The notes under the pieces were generated by a model, which was not told the origin of the DNA, made no database searches, and saw only the letters and a list, made by a program, of their open reading frames with translations. DNA of 25,307 nt from Muribaculaceae bacterium. GTDB lineage: Bacteria; Bacteroidota; Bacteroidia; Bacteroidales; Muribaculaceae. Positions 5,976 to 14,532 of the stretch are shown piece by piece. Where the stretch lies: positions 1-25,307 of the forward strand of contig VSPN01000040.1 in the NCBI GenBank assembly GCA_009775355.1, read 5' to 3'. Position 1 is the first letter of the stretch, and every line of letters starts with the position of its first letter. The position numbers and the translations under genes are program-made.

Positions 5976-8120
5976 TTACTCAGCGGCACGCTCCTCGTTG
6001 AGGATGCGGATCATCTCGATCGCGCTCTTGGGGATGCGTGTGCCGGGGCCGAAGATGGCAGCGACGCCGGCCTTGTAGAGGAAGTCGTAGTCCTGCGCGG
6101 GGATCACACCGCCGGCAGTGACAAGTATATCCTCGCGGCCGAGCTTCTTAAGCTCGTCGATCACCTGCGGGATGAGAGTCTTGTGACCGGCAGCGAGCGA
6201 GGACACACCGAGAATGTGAACGTCATTCTCAACAGCCTGGCGGGCAGCCTCTGCAGGAGTCTGGAAGAGGGGACCCATATCGACGTCGTAACCGCAGTCG
6301 GCATAGCCTGTAGCCACTACCTTGGCACCACGGTCGTGGCCGTCCTGACCCATCTTAGCGATCATGATACGCGGCTGGCGCCCTTCGCGCTTCGCGAAAT
6401 CGGCCACTACGCGGCGGGCTTCCTCAAACTCGGGATCACCCTTTTCTTCGTTGCTGTACACTCCGGAAATAGTTTTGATTACTGCTTTGTAGCGACCAAC
6501 CACAGCCTCGCAAGCGTCGGAGATCTCTCCGAGCGACGCACGGAGACCGGCCGCCTTGACGGCGAGGTCGAGAAGATTGCCCTTCGAGGGATCCTTCACA
6601 CACTCCGTGATGTCGGCGAGAGCCTTCTTGACAGCCTCCTCGTCGCGGTTCTTTCGGAGCTCCTCAAGACGCGCGCACTGCTCCTTGCGCACCTCGGTGT
6701 TGTCGATCTCGAGGATATCGATGGGATCCTCGTGGTCAAGACGGAACTTGTTGATGCCGACGATGGTCTGCTTGCCGGAGTCGATATGCGCCTGAGTGCG
6801 TGCAGCGGCCTCCTCGATGCGGAGTTTGGGAAGTCCGGTCTCGATAGCCTTGGCCATGCCTCCGAGCTTCTCGATCTCCTGTATGTGCTCCCATGCGCGG
6901 TGCGCGATCTCGTGTGTAAGGCTCTCTACATAATAAGAACCGCCCCACGGGTCGATCTGCTTGCAGACATGAGTTTCCTCCTGTATATAGATCTGGGTGT
7001 TGCGGGCGATACGTGCCGAGAAATCGGTGGGAAGTGCGATTGCCTCGTCGAGCGCGTTGGTGTGGAGCGACTGAGTGTGGCCGAGCACGGCGCCCATAGC
7101 CTCCACGCAGGTGCGGCCAACGTTGTTGAACGGATCCTGCTCGGTGAGCGACCATCCTGAAGTCTGGCAGTGTGTGCGCAGAGCGAGCGACTTGGGATTC
7201 TTGGGATTGAACTGCTTTACAATCTTCGCCCAGAGCATACGTGCGGCACGCATCTTGGCAATCTCCATGAAATAGTTCATCGAAATACCCCAGAAGAACG
7301 ACAGACGCGGAGCGAACGCGTCGATATCCATGCCTGCGTTGACACCGGCGCGGAGATATTCAAGACCGTCGGCCAGCGTGTAAGCCAGCTCGATGTCGGC
7401 GGTGGCGCCGGCCTCCTGCATGTGATAGCCGGAGATCGAGATCGAGTTGAACTTGGGCATATTCTTCGATGTGTATTCGAAGATGTCGGCGATGATCTTC
7501 ATCGAGAATGCCGGGGGATAGATATAAGTGTTGCGCACCATGAACTCCTTGAGGATGTCGTTCTGGATCGTACCAGCCATCTCGTCGAGGCTTGCGCCCT
7601 GCTCCAGACCCGCGTTGATGTAGAATGCGAGCACCGGAAGAACGCCGCCGTTCATGGTCATTGACACCGACATCTTGTTCAAGGGAATTCCGTCGAAAAG
7701 GACTTTCATGTCCTCAACAGAGCAGATCGACACACCGGCCTTGCCGACGTCACCGACAACACGCCCGTGATCAGCATCATAGCCTCGGTGGGTCGGAAGG
7801 TCGAATGCTACAGAAAGCCCCTTCTGTCCCGAAGCGAGATTGCGGCGGTAGAACGCGTTTGACTCTGCAGCAGTTGAGAATCCGGCATACTGGCGGATTG
7901 TCCAGGGACGCAGGGGATACATCGCACTGTAGGGACCGCGCAGGAAAGGAGGGATACCCGACACATAGTCAAGGTGCTCCATGCCTTCGAGGTCTTCCTT
8001 GCTGTATACCGGCTTCACGGTGATGAGTTCCGCGGTGAGCCACTCCTCACCCGACACCGGCTTGCGGCTCTCGGGAGCCGTTATCTTTGTGATATCAATT
8101 TCTTTATAATTAGGTCTCAT
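5976..8120 (-). CDS. mutB: Methylmalonyl-CoA mutase large subunit
   Basis: A 714-aa catalytic subunit of adenosylcobalamin-dependent methylmalonyl-CoA mutase, which interconverts succinyl-CoA and (R)-methylmalonyl-CoA in the cytoplasm, here on the succinate-to-propionate route. The TIM-barrel part includes the substrate-channel block RPWTIRQYAGF and GLSVAFDLPTHRGYD. The C-terminal B12-binding domain carries D593-G-H595-D-R-G598, with His595 as the lower cobalt ligand, followed by a Rossmann-like VGVSSL/TAGGV region. Length is normal for the family. It lies 12 bp after mutA in the same direction and is surely co-transcribed. No epimerase or metal-chaperone gene is adjacent. It ends at a bidirectional terminator. 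Confidence 0.96.
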   Translation of the reverse strand: MRPNYKEIDITKITAPESRKPVSGEEWLTAELITVKPVYSKEDLEGMEHLDYVSGIPPFLRGPYSAMYPLRPWTIRQYAGFSTAAESNAFYRRNLASGQKGLSVAFDLPTHRGYDADHGRVVGDVGKAGVSICSVEDMKVLFDGIPLNKMSVSMTMNGGVLPVLAFYINAGLEQGASLDEMAGTIQNDILKEFMVRNTYIYPPAFSMKIIADIFEYTSKNMPKFNSISISGYHMQEAGATADIELAYTLADGLEYLRAGVNAGMDIDAFAPRLSFFWGISMNYFMEIAKMRAARMLWAKIVKQFNPKNPKSLALRTHCQTSGWSLTEQDPFNNVGRTCVEAMGAVLGHTQSLHTNALDEAIALPTDFSARIARNTQIYIQEETHVCKQIDPWGGSYYVESLTHEIAHRAWEHIQEIEKLGGMAKAIETGLPKLRIEEAAARTQAHIDSGKQTIVGINKFRLDHEDPIDILEIDNTEVRKEQCARLEELRKNRDEEAVKKALADITECVKDPSKGNLLDLAVKAAGLRASLGEISDACEAVVGRYKAVIKTISGVYSNEEKGDPEFEEARRVVADFAKREGRQPRIMIAKMGQDGHDRGAKVVATGYADCGYDVDMGPLFQTPAEAARQAVENDVHILGVSSLAAGHKTLIPQVIDELKKLGREDILVTAGGVIPAQDYDFLYKAGVAAIFGPGTRIPKSAIEMIRILNEERAAE

Positions 8121-8132
8121 GATATTATCGGA

Positions 8133-9992
8133 TTATTTGAGGAGTTTAGCGTTGAAGTCAACAAGCGTGTCAAGCACATTCACCTTGACATGGATAAAGT
8201 TCTCGATGCCGGCGGCCTTGAGGTCGTCCATGCATGCGGGAGCGCCGGCCACCACGAAGAGCGCGCGTCCGTCGAGTTCCTTGAATGCCTCGGGAGCGAA
8301 AGCGGCATATTCGTCGTCGCTTGAGCAGAGCACCACTACATCGGCACCCTTTGCCACTGCGGCGTCAACGCCTTCCTTCACGGTCTCGAAACCGATATTG
8401 TCGATGATCTCATAGCCTACGCAACCGAAGAAGTTGGCCGAGAACTGAGCGCGGGCAAGGCGCATCGCGAGATTTCCGATAGTGAGCATGAATACTTTCG
8501 GACGGTTTGCGGCGCGCTCGGTGTCGAGGCGAAGCTGCTCGAACTGGCTTGCCGCACGGTCGAACACAAGAGAGGTCACCGCTCCGTCGGCAGCCTCGCC
8601 GTCGCCGCAGCAGCACTTGCAGCATGCACCCTCCGACACTTTCTCGAGAGCCATCTCGTTGAAGTTGGGGAACTGGTTGGTGCCGAGCAGGCTCTCCTTG
8701 CGTCGGGCCACGTCGAGATGACGCTTCACACCCGACTCGTTGACACAAGCCTGGATCTCGCCTTTGCGGAGCATTGCGTCGAAGCCGCCTTTCTCCTCGG
8801 TCTCCTGGAAGAGTTTCCATGCCTGGGCAGCGATTGATGCGGTGAGGCTCTCGATATAATATGAACCGCCGGCGGGGTCTACAACCTTGTTGAGGTGCGA
8901 CTCGTCGCGGAGAAGAATCTGCTGGTTGCGTGCTATGCGCTCGCTGAACTCGTCGGGACGCTTGTAGCAGCGGTCGAACGGCAGAGTCTCGATAGAGTTC
9001 ACGCCGGCGAGAGCCGCGCTCATGGTCTCGGTCATCGAGCGGAGCAGGTTGACATGAGAGTCATATACTGTCTGGTTGAACTCGCTTGTTACAGCGTGAA
9101 CAAACATCTTGCATGCGCAGTCGCACTCAGGCTTGTAAGCCTTGACGATCTCGGCCCAGAGCATGCGGCCGGCACGGAATTTGGCCAGTTCCATGAAATA
9201 GTTTGACGAGATGCCCATGTTGAACTTGATGCGGCATGCCGTCTCCTCGACCGAAAGACCGGCCTCGGTCATCATGGCGAGCCACTCGGCGCCCCACGCG
9301 AGAGCGTAGCCAAGCTCCTGGGTGATGTATGCGCCGGCGTTGTTGAGCATAAAACTGTCAACAGCGAAGCAGCGGAGACCCTTGATCTCCTTCACAGCCT
9401 CATAAAGGGCCTTGCCCTCAGCAGCGGCGTCTTTTGGGAAAGCGAGTCCGTGGCGGAGAAGGCGGCGGAAGGGGTTGTAGCCGATCGAACCGCGGAAGTT
9501 TTCGGCAGCACCGGCCTCGTTGACAAGTCTCACAAGTTCCTTGGCCACCTCGACAGCGCAGCCGGGGCAGCAGTCTATGTTGATCTCGACCTTGCCGAGG
9601 TCAATGCCATTGAGGACAACCGCGAGGTCGGCAGCCTTCACATCCTTGCCCATGCGGATGCCGAGAGACTCGACGCCGCGGTTGAGGATATGATGGGCAT
9701 GTGAGTTGATTTCTTCGGGGGTATCACCGACAACAGCCTGACGCACGAGCCAGTCGTTGTTGTCGCGTGTGCCGCGCAGATAAGGGAATTCACCCGGCAT
9801 GGTATCGATGGCGGGGAGATCCGCGATATCCTCGCGGCGATAGAAAGGCTGCACATTGAAGCCTTCGTTGGTGCGCCACACCAGTTTACGGTCGAAGTCG
9901 GCGCCCTTCAGGTCGGCTGTAATCTTCGCCTTCCACTCTTCAGCGGAGACAGGCGAGAACATGTCGAACAATTTTTCTTTTTTTTCTGCCAT
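8133..9992 (-). CDS. mutA: Methylmalonyl-CoA mutase small subunit
   Basis: A 619-aa non-catalytic partner of MutB; the two form the heterodimer typical of Bacteroidetes and actinobacteria. The barrel (SPVSAEEWKAKITADLKG, FMLNNAGAYITQELGYALAWG, DPAGGSYYIESLT) and the C-terminal cobalamin-like domain (FMLTIGNLAMRLARAQFSANFFGCVGYEIIDN) are recognisable. As expected for this subunit, the DxHxxG cobalt-ligand motif is absent. The start was set at the ATG at 9992 (MAEKKEKLF); a TTG 27 bp upstream would add unconserved residues. A linker before the B12 domain has an unusual cysteine cluster, CCKCCC at 457-462, and other cysteines occur in IDCCPGC and ECDCAC. Confidence 0.94.
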   Translation of the reverse strand: MAEKKEKLFDMFSPVSAEEWKAKITADLKGADFDRKLVWRTNEGFNVQPFYRREDIADLPAIDTMPGEFPYLRGTRDNNDWLVRQAVVGDTPEEINSHAHHILNRGVESLGIRMGKDVKAADLAVVLNGIDLGKVEINIDCCPGCAVEVAKELVRLVNEAGAAENFRGSIGYNPFRRLLRHGLAFPKDAAAEGKALYEAVKEIKGLRCFAVDSFMLNNAGAYITQELGYALAWGAEWLAMMTEAGLSVEETACRIKFNMGISSNYFMELAKFRAGRMLWAEIVKAYKPECDCACKMFVHAVTSEFNQTVYDSHVNLLRSMTETMSAALAGVNSIETLPFDRCYKRPDEFSERIARNQQILLRDESHLNKVVDPAGGSYYIESLTASIAAQAWKLFQETEEKGGFDAMLRKGEIQACVNESGVKRHLDVARRKESLLGTNQFPNFNEMALEKVSEGACCKCCCGDGEAADGAVTSLVFDRAASQFEQLRLDTERAANRPKVFMLTIGNLAMRLARAQFSANFFGCVGYEIIDNIGFETVKEGVDAAVAKGADVVVLCSSDDEYAAFAPEAFKELDGRALFVVAGAPACMDDLKAAGIENFIHVKVNVLDTLVDFNAKLLK

Positions 9993-10034
9993 TTTAAGCG
10001 TATTTATTGGTATTAGCAATTGTCATCTGTATCG

Positions 10035-10059
10035 GGCAGGGGCACAAGAGAGACCTGCC
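10035..10059 (-). promoter_or_regulatory. Stem-loop in the mutAB leader
   Basis: GGCAGG / CCTGCC form a 6-bp GC-rich stem with a 13-nt loop in the predicted leader of about 85 nt. It is not a recognisable cobalamin riboswitch: the conserved core of that class is missing and the leader is too short. Confidence 0.35.
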
Positions 10060-10085
10060 TTCGGGAGAGATTCAGAAATTTCGCA

Positions 10086-10093
10086 CAAATATA
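10086..10093 (-). promoter_or_regulatory. -7 box (TATATTTG) of the mutAB operon
   Basis: A perfect TAnnTTTG box on the minus strand, with TTTC about 20 nt upstream at 10114-10117 as an imperfect -33 element. The leader would be about 85 nt. Confidence 0.55.
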
Positions 10094-10308
10094 TCTAATA
10101 TTTTAGTCATACGGAAACTTTTACGGTTTTTTTTCTTCACCCGACAGACGGTTGTAAGGGTTTCATCTGCGGAGTCAGGTACATACAGGATGGATAGATG
10201 AACCGCAAGATGGTCGAAAGGTGTGACAAATTGACATAAAAAAAGACACAACAAAGATCATTAATAGATAGATATTAGATTTTTCTTGGAAAATCAAAAT
10301 ATATTCAC

Positions 10309-10430
10309 AATATTTGCGGTGCATATCGCCAGCGGAGTCCCGATATGGGGTTAGCGGCGGGTGCGGACATTTTGTTATAAAGCGTTTATCAACGCTTGTT
10401 CTTGACGATTCGAAATCTGGCAGATTTATC
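10309..10430 (+). repeat. Structured repeat element, copy 2
   Basis: Homologous to 3724-3855. After a -7-like AATATTTG come the stem CATATCG (10322-10328)/CGATATG (10341-10347), GGGG-TTAGC-GGCGGG, the hairpin AAGCGT-TTATCA-ACGCTT (10380-10397), GTTCTTGAC, and the perfect palindrome AAATCTG-g-CAGATTT (10413-10427). Relative to copy 1, the third pair of the first stem is T-A instead of G-C, so pairing is kept. The downstream flank diverges from copy 1. It sits just past the end of the integrase fragment. Confidence 0.6.
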
Positions 10431-10597
10431 TTCCGGCTTGCAACTATTCTGACAATCAATCTCATATAGATATTGCGGCGTACTAATAGTGTACTTTTTG
10501 GGAAGGTGGGGGAAAACAGACACAAATGAATTTGAGATATTTATAAGGCGTTAGGGATTTTTAACTGCGCCCGTTTGCCTGTTTTTTCCTATGCCGT

Positions 10598-11698
10598 TCA
10601 CTCTTGAAAATCCCTGTCTGGAGCGGTTTCAAGCCGAAGGAATTTGTTCAGCCGGTCGAGGCAGCGTTTCTTCTGGTCGAGGTTGGGATGGACGTAGAGG
10701 TTGAGCGTTGTAGCCACATTGGAGTGACCGAGGATGACACTGACCGTCTTATAGTCGCAGCCGCTCTCGATACATCGGATGGCAAAGGTATGGCGCAGTC
10801 CGTGAAACACTATGGGCGGTATCTTCAATCGACGCAACAACCGGGAGAATGTCTCGCGGTAAGTGCGCGGCTCCTTCGGTGTCACCCCTGTGCCAACAAC
10901 GTAGAACATGATATTTTCCTCCATTGTCATCAAGGACAACGGCTGATGGCGGCGACCGTGGTCAATATTAGTAAACCAACAGCAGTTTCTGAATTTTACT
11001 AACCCGGTGGTTTCATCCTTTACGCCACTCGCGTACTCCCTTTCGCCGATAGGACGAAAATATGCGTTACCATTATGAAATCCATTGCCCAACCAAATTT
11101 TATTGTCTTTGATAAGGGGGAATACTTCTCTATATGTCAACGCATTCATATTTCCGATAATCACAAATTGCTTATCGGCTTTAACTATCCATGCGAGGAA
11201 CTCACGGAAGAGGGAGAACGGCGGATTGGTGACTATGATATCGGCTTCATCGCGCAGGGCTGTAACTTCCGGACTGCGGAAGTCTCCGTCACCATTAAGG
11301 TATCGCCATTCAAGGTCGTGGAAGTCTATGCGTCCGTCACCGTCAATGTCGTGGTCGAGGACAAAGATTTTACCGCGTATGGAAGTCTTTGCCGGGTCGA
11401 ACTGTGGAGCGTCCTGTTCAAACAGCGAGGGTTGGTAAGGTGTCTTGTATTTCTTGCTTTCGGGCGCATAAGATGTAGAAATGAGCTTTTTCAGTCCGAG
11501 AGTCTGAAAATGTTGCGCGAAATATAGGGTAAAGTTGCTCCATTCGGGATCGTCGCATGGGAGCAAAACCGTCTTGCCTCTGAATACATCGGGGTTGTAC
11601 TCAAGGTAAGCACTTATCTCGCGCTCGATGTCATAGTATTGGGTGTAGAACTCATCGTTTTTGGCGGCTTTGGCCGCTGACAGCGATTCATTTGCCAT
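10598..11698 (-). CDS. EcoRI-type adenine methyltransferase fused to integrase C-terminus
   Basis: One open frame of 366 codons made of two unrelated parts. Residues 1 to about 264 match adenine-specific DNA methyltransferases of the M.EcoRI family: an N-terminal AAKNDEFYTQYYDIEREI, VLLPCDDPEWSNF, and the catalytic motif IV DIIVTNPPFSLF at about 154-164. Residues from about 265 match the end of a tyrosine recombinase: HGLRHTF with His299 and Arg302, LGH with His325, and the nucleophile Tyr335 in TLNLYVHP. The integrase lacks its core-binding domain and first active-site Arg and Lys, so it cannot recombine alone. The methyltransferase lacks its last part, probably over 50 residues. The gene is third in a minus-strand operon, 2 nt after the XRE gene. 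Methylation activity is uncertain. Confidence 0.75.
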   Translation of the reverse strand: MANESLSAAKAAKNDEFYTQYYDIEREISAYLEYNPDVFRGKTVLLPCDDPEWSNFTLYFAQHFQTLGLKKLISTSYAPESKKYKTPYQPSLFEQDAPQFDPAKTSIRGKIFVLDHDIDGDGRIDFHDLEWRYLNGDGDFRSPEVTALRDEADIIVTNPPFSLFREFLAWIVKADKQFVIIGNMNALTYREVFPLIKDNKIWLGNGFHNGNAYFRPIGEREYASGVKDETTGLVKFRNCCWFTNIDHGRRHQPLSLMTMEENIMFYVVGTGVTPKEPRTYRETFSRLLRRLKIPPIVFHGLRHTFAIRCIESGCDYKTVSVILGHSNVATTLNLYVHPNLDQKKRCLDRLNKFLRLETAPDRDFQE

Positions 11699-11700
11699 AA

Positions 11701-11964
11701 TTACACGGAGATTATAGATTTGCCGAAAAAGGAGGAGAGCATCGCAAGGGTCGAGATTGTGAAGTTGTGCTGTCCGCTGAGCCAGCGGGTAACTTCACCG
11801 GGACGTTTGCCAAGGGCATCGGCAAATTGTTTCTTTGAGAGTCCGCGTTCTTTCATCAGAGTATCTATCCTGTTGGAAATGGCAAAGGACAGGTCGATTT
11901 CATCTTTTATCGGCTGCGGCACTTGTGCCACCATTTCGCGATATCGGTTTCTAATATCCTTCAT
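11701..11964 (-). CDS. XRE-family HTH protein, antitoxin-like
   Basis: An 87-aa protein with a helix-turn-helix of the XRE/HigA type at about 28-83 (DTLMKERGLSKKQFADALGKRPGEVTRWLSGQHNFTISTLAMLSSFFG). Its start codon overlaps the stop of the upstream RelE-like gene by ATGA, so the two are translationally coupled, with the toxin-like gene first, as in higBA-type pairs. It probably neutralises the upstream protein and represses the operon; this rests on context. The methyltransferase-integrase fusion follows after 2 nt, so its expression is likely tied to this regulator. Confidence 0.72.
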   Translation of the reverse strand: MKDIRNRYREMVAQVPQPIKDEIDLSFAISNRIDTLMKERGLSKKQFADALGKRPGEVTRWLSGQHNFTISTLAMLSSFFGKSIISV

Positions 11965-12431
11965 AGCTCAAAAGTTTTGTCGGTGTCTATGGTTTTTGCG
12001 GTTATTGTCACCGTTCCGTCACGTTGCCCCTCTTTGAGAAGTTCCTCGAATTTTTGGAGAGTGAGGACATAACCGCGCAAGGAATCGTCTTCTTCGTAAG
12101 TGCGAGAGTTTTTCACTCCTCCGTTGCCGAGGATAAGGATTTGGTCGGAAAGTCGCAGACAATAAAGTCGGAGTTTTGAGCGAAGTATCGGGAGTGCGAC
12201 GACCGAATCGCGCATCTTACCCTCCGGGCGAAAGAAGCGTTCCAAAGCTCCCTCGTCGGCAATCTTATCAACGAGTTGCACGATACGCAGCAGGTCTTGA
12301 TTAAGCTTCGCATCGGCGATGAATTTTGAGTAAAACCGCTCATACTCGGTTTCAGATTCAGCGGCAAACTGAATTGTGTATATGGTACATTTGTCGGTGT
12401 CGTTGACGAGCACCAGTTCAACTTCGCTCAT
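11961..12431 (-). CDS. RelE/HigB-like protein, putative toxin
   Basis: A 156-aa protein starting at the ATG at 12431 (MSEVELVLVND); a longer frame reaches 12548 but crosses the promoter. The middle FYSKFIADAKLNQDLLRIVQLVDKIADEGAL followed by FFRPEGKMRDSVVALPILRSKLRLYCLRLSDQILILGNGGVK recalls RelE/HigB (Gp49-like) toxins, in which a helical pair precedes a basic beta-sheet. It overlaps the XRE gene by 4 nt in toxin-first order. Such toxins are usually ribosome-dependent mRNA nucleases. The assignment is from pattern and context only; a non-toxin partner of the XRE protein cannot be excluded. Confidence 0.6.
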   Translation of the reverse strand: MSEVELVLVNDTDKCTIYTIQFAAESETEYERFYSKFIADAKLNQDLLRIVQLVDKIADEGALERFFRPEGKMRDSVVALPILRSKLRLYCLRLSDQILILGNGGVKNSRTYEEDDSLRGYVLTLQKFEELLKEGQRDGTVTITAKTIDTDKTFEL

Positions 12432-12461
12432 ATTCGTAGGGGTGCTTTTATTATTACAACG

Positions 12462-12469
12462 CAAAGACA
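12462..12469 (-). promoter_or_regulatory. Possible -7 box of the toxin-antitoxin-methyltransferase operon
   Basis: TGTCTTTG on the minus strand, one mismatch to TAnnTTTG, 30 nt before the ATG at 12431. No clear -33 box. Confidence 0.35.
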
Positions 12470-12542
12470 CGACTAATATTTCACATAAATGTGTAATGCG
12501 GCAATTTTTTTTACAGCCAATATCTTTCTCCGCTGAATAGGT

Positions 12543-14489
12543 CGCCAATCAGAGGCACCCTACAACGCCCAGACTCCTGTGATCGGCGGAAACCACGCCC
12601 TGACCGGGTGTGTGGCGACAGCAATGGCCCAGGTGTTCCGGACACTGCGCTATCCCCCAGCAGGCATCGGAAGCGTATCATACGAATGGCGCACCGGAGG
12701 CCAGACTCTCTCGCATGATTTTGACGGAAATAGTTTTGAATATGACCTGATGACCGACACCTATGACAGCTATTCAGACGAAGCGTCACGCATGGCGGTG
12801 GCCGAACTGATGTATGCCTGCGGCATGGCGGTCATGATGGATTACTCCGACGTCTTTTCCGGAGCGGTAGATATCGACGCGGCCATAGCACTGACAGAGC
12901 ACTTCGGGTTTTCCGAGAATCTTGAGCTGAAATACCGCGACTTCTACCGCGCCGACGAATGGGCCTTGATGCTCTGCGGGGAACTCTCTGCGGGAAGGCC
13001 CGTGCTCTATTACGGATTCAGTCCGGCCGGAGGCCACGCCTTCATCTGCGACGGCTACATGAATGACGACGGAAACGCTTATTTCCATTTCAACTGGGGC
13101 TGGAGCGGTGTCAGCGACGGCTACTTCATGGCGGATCTGCTTAATCCCGCCTATATCGGCAACGGAGCGGAAGCCACGGGTTTCAACCGCGAGCAGTCGG
13201 CCATATTCGGACTCAAGCCAGCAGATGGCTCATCCGACGGCCCCTCTCCCGACAATATGCTCTGCTTCGGATTCTTCGCACCCGGGAAAACTTCATACAC
13301 GCGAAACTCCAACCTGCAGTTCGGGATCTCGACTGGTCTTGTGCGCGCAGGATTTTTCAACATGTCTACCCGCGCCCTCGAAGTCACGCCGGGAATAATC
13401 ATGCGGTCCGAAAACGGAGAAGAAATATACATAGCCGCCACGCAGCAGTATACAGTGACTCCCGGCGGGTCGATCGCCTCTTTCTCAGTGAGAGGCCCGG
13501 AAATGCCGTCGCAGGGCAGCTATGATGTGATTCCGGCCTACCGCATCGGCGACGGATCTTGGCAGGAAATGCCCTGTCAGATATATCTCCGTTCGGCAAT
13601 GACGATCGAATGCACCTCCGACGGATTTGCCATTGGCACTGCCGACGCGAGCGCGGCAGTAAACGTGGAAAGCATCAGTCTGTCGGACGATCTGATCGAG
13701 AACGGCGACATGCTGGAGATTTCGGCAGTATGCTCGGCACGCGGACTCGACGGCGAATTCTTGACTCTCGTTCCGGTCATACTTGACAGTACCGGGGCGG
13801 TGACCATGCAATTTCCGGGCAAACGGGTCAGCATGCCCGAAAGGGAAACAGGCACAGTGACATGGCGCGAACGCGTGGATCTGCCAGTCGGCGGAAGATT
13901 CAAGGCCGGTATCATCAACGAAAAGTTTATCCTGATCTCCGACTTGCTGCCTCTCGCAGTTAAAGATCACAATACAGAGACCTCTCTGGAGATATCGGAT
14001 GCCCGCATCAACCGAACCCGCGTCGACACAGAATCTGTATACAATCTTACCGAAGAGGAAATATCTTTCACTTTTAAAGCAACCTGCACGAGCGGATACT
14101 ATAATGGAGAACTGACCGCCGCTGTGACCGACGGGAGCGGAGAGACCGTGCAGTTTTTTGATGACGCCAGCACCGGCGATATAATAACCAGCACCGGCGA
14201 TATAATAAGAGGAGAGACAGCCGGCGTGTCAATACGAGGGAAGCTTAACGGACTTGATTCCGGCAGACGATACCGACTGACGGTCTACAGTCTGTCGGGC
14301 GACATGAGCGGAGCCACAGATGCCGGCTATCCGTTTACCGTCGGCTACGGAGCTGTCGGCGGCATCTTCGGCGAAGACTCGCGGGAGACGGAGTATTTCG
14401 ACACGCAGGGCATGCCAGTGTCTGAGCCGCGCCTGAACGGTATAGTCATATGGCGTCGCGGCGGCTCGACAGGAAAGACTGTCTGGTGA
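12543..14489 (+). pseudogene. C10 (streptopain-like) cysteine protease lacking its 5' end
   Basis: The coding frame is recognisable from about 12543 (QSEAPYNAQTPV) but meets a stop at 12534-12536 and has no signal peptide or propeptide, so the gene was cut, probably by the neighbouring mobile remnant. Numbered from the GTG at 12579, the nucleophile is Cys11 in LTGCVATAMAQV, the catalytic His is His153 in AGGHAFICDGY, and FNWGWSG follows at 171-177. These match streptopain/SpeB and Bacteroides C10 proteases, which are exported or surface proteases. About 400 residues of beta-rich domains follow. The last 40 (EYFDTQGMPVSEPRLNGIVIW) form the short C-terminal motif common in secreted Bacteroidales proteins. 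Even if translated from the GTG it would stay in the cytoplasm without its pro-domain. Confidence 0.75.
14167..14208. repeat. 21-bp tandem duplication inside the C10 protease gene
   Basis: CCAGCACCGGCGATATAATA is repeated with a period of 21 bp, giving the peptide STGDII-T-STGDII-R. It keeps the frame and probably arose by recent slippage. Confidence 0.75.
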
Positions 14490-14496
14490 AAGCCAT

Positions 14497-14532
14497 GAGA
14501 CCCGGGACTTCTGTCAGGAAGTCTCGAGTCTC
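14497..14532. terminator. Hairpin between convergent C10 protease and ftsE
   Basis: A 15-bp imperfect stem GAGACCCGGGACTTC / GAAGTCTCGAGTCTC (one mismatch, one G-U) with a 6-nt loop. It overlaps the last codons of the ftsE-like gene. The T-run is weak. Confidence 0.45.

Larger units (their letters stand above)
10020..10597. other. Noncoding region with mutAB leader and structured repeat copy 2
   Basis: No gene is supported. On the minus strand it holds the mutAB -7 box and leader (9993-10093). On the plus strand it holds the second structured element (10309-10430). Near the integrase stop there is a 9-bp inverted repeat AGGGATTTT (10553-10561) / AAAATCCCT (10607-10615). An att site might be expected here because the integrase fragment points this way, but I could not identify a core. 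Confidence 0.5.

Noticed and set aside
5889..7160. 423-codon open frame opposite mutB
   Set aside because: It lies wholly within the antisense of a clear mutB gene and has no recognisable family; long antisense frames are common in GC-rich genes.
9993..10085. Cobalamin riboswitch before mutA
   Set aside because: The leader is too short and the conserved aptamer core was not found.
10175..10525. 116-codon minus-strand ORF over structured repeat copy 2
   Set aside because: The minus-strand reading of copy 1 gives a loosely alignable peptide, which follows from nucleotide homology; there is no protein-like pattern and the plus-strand structure is more convincing.
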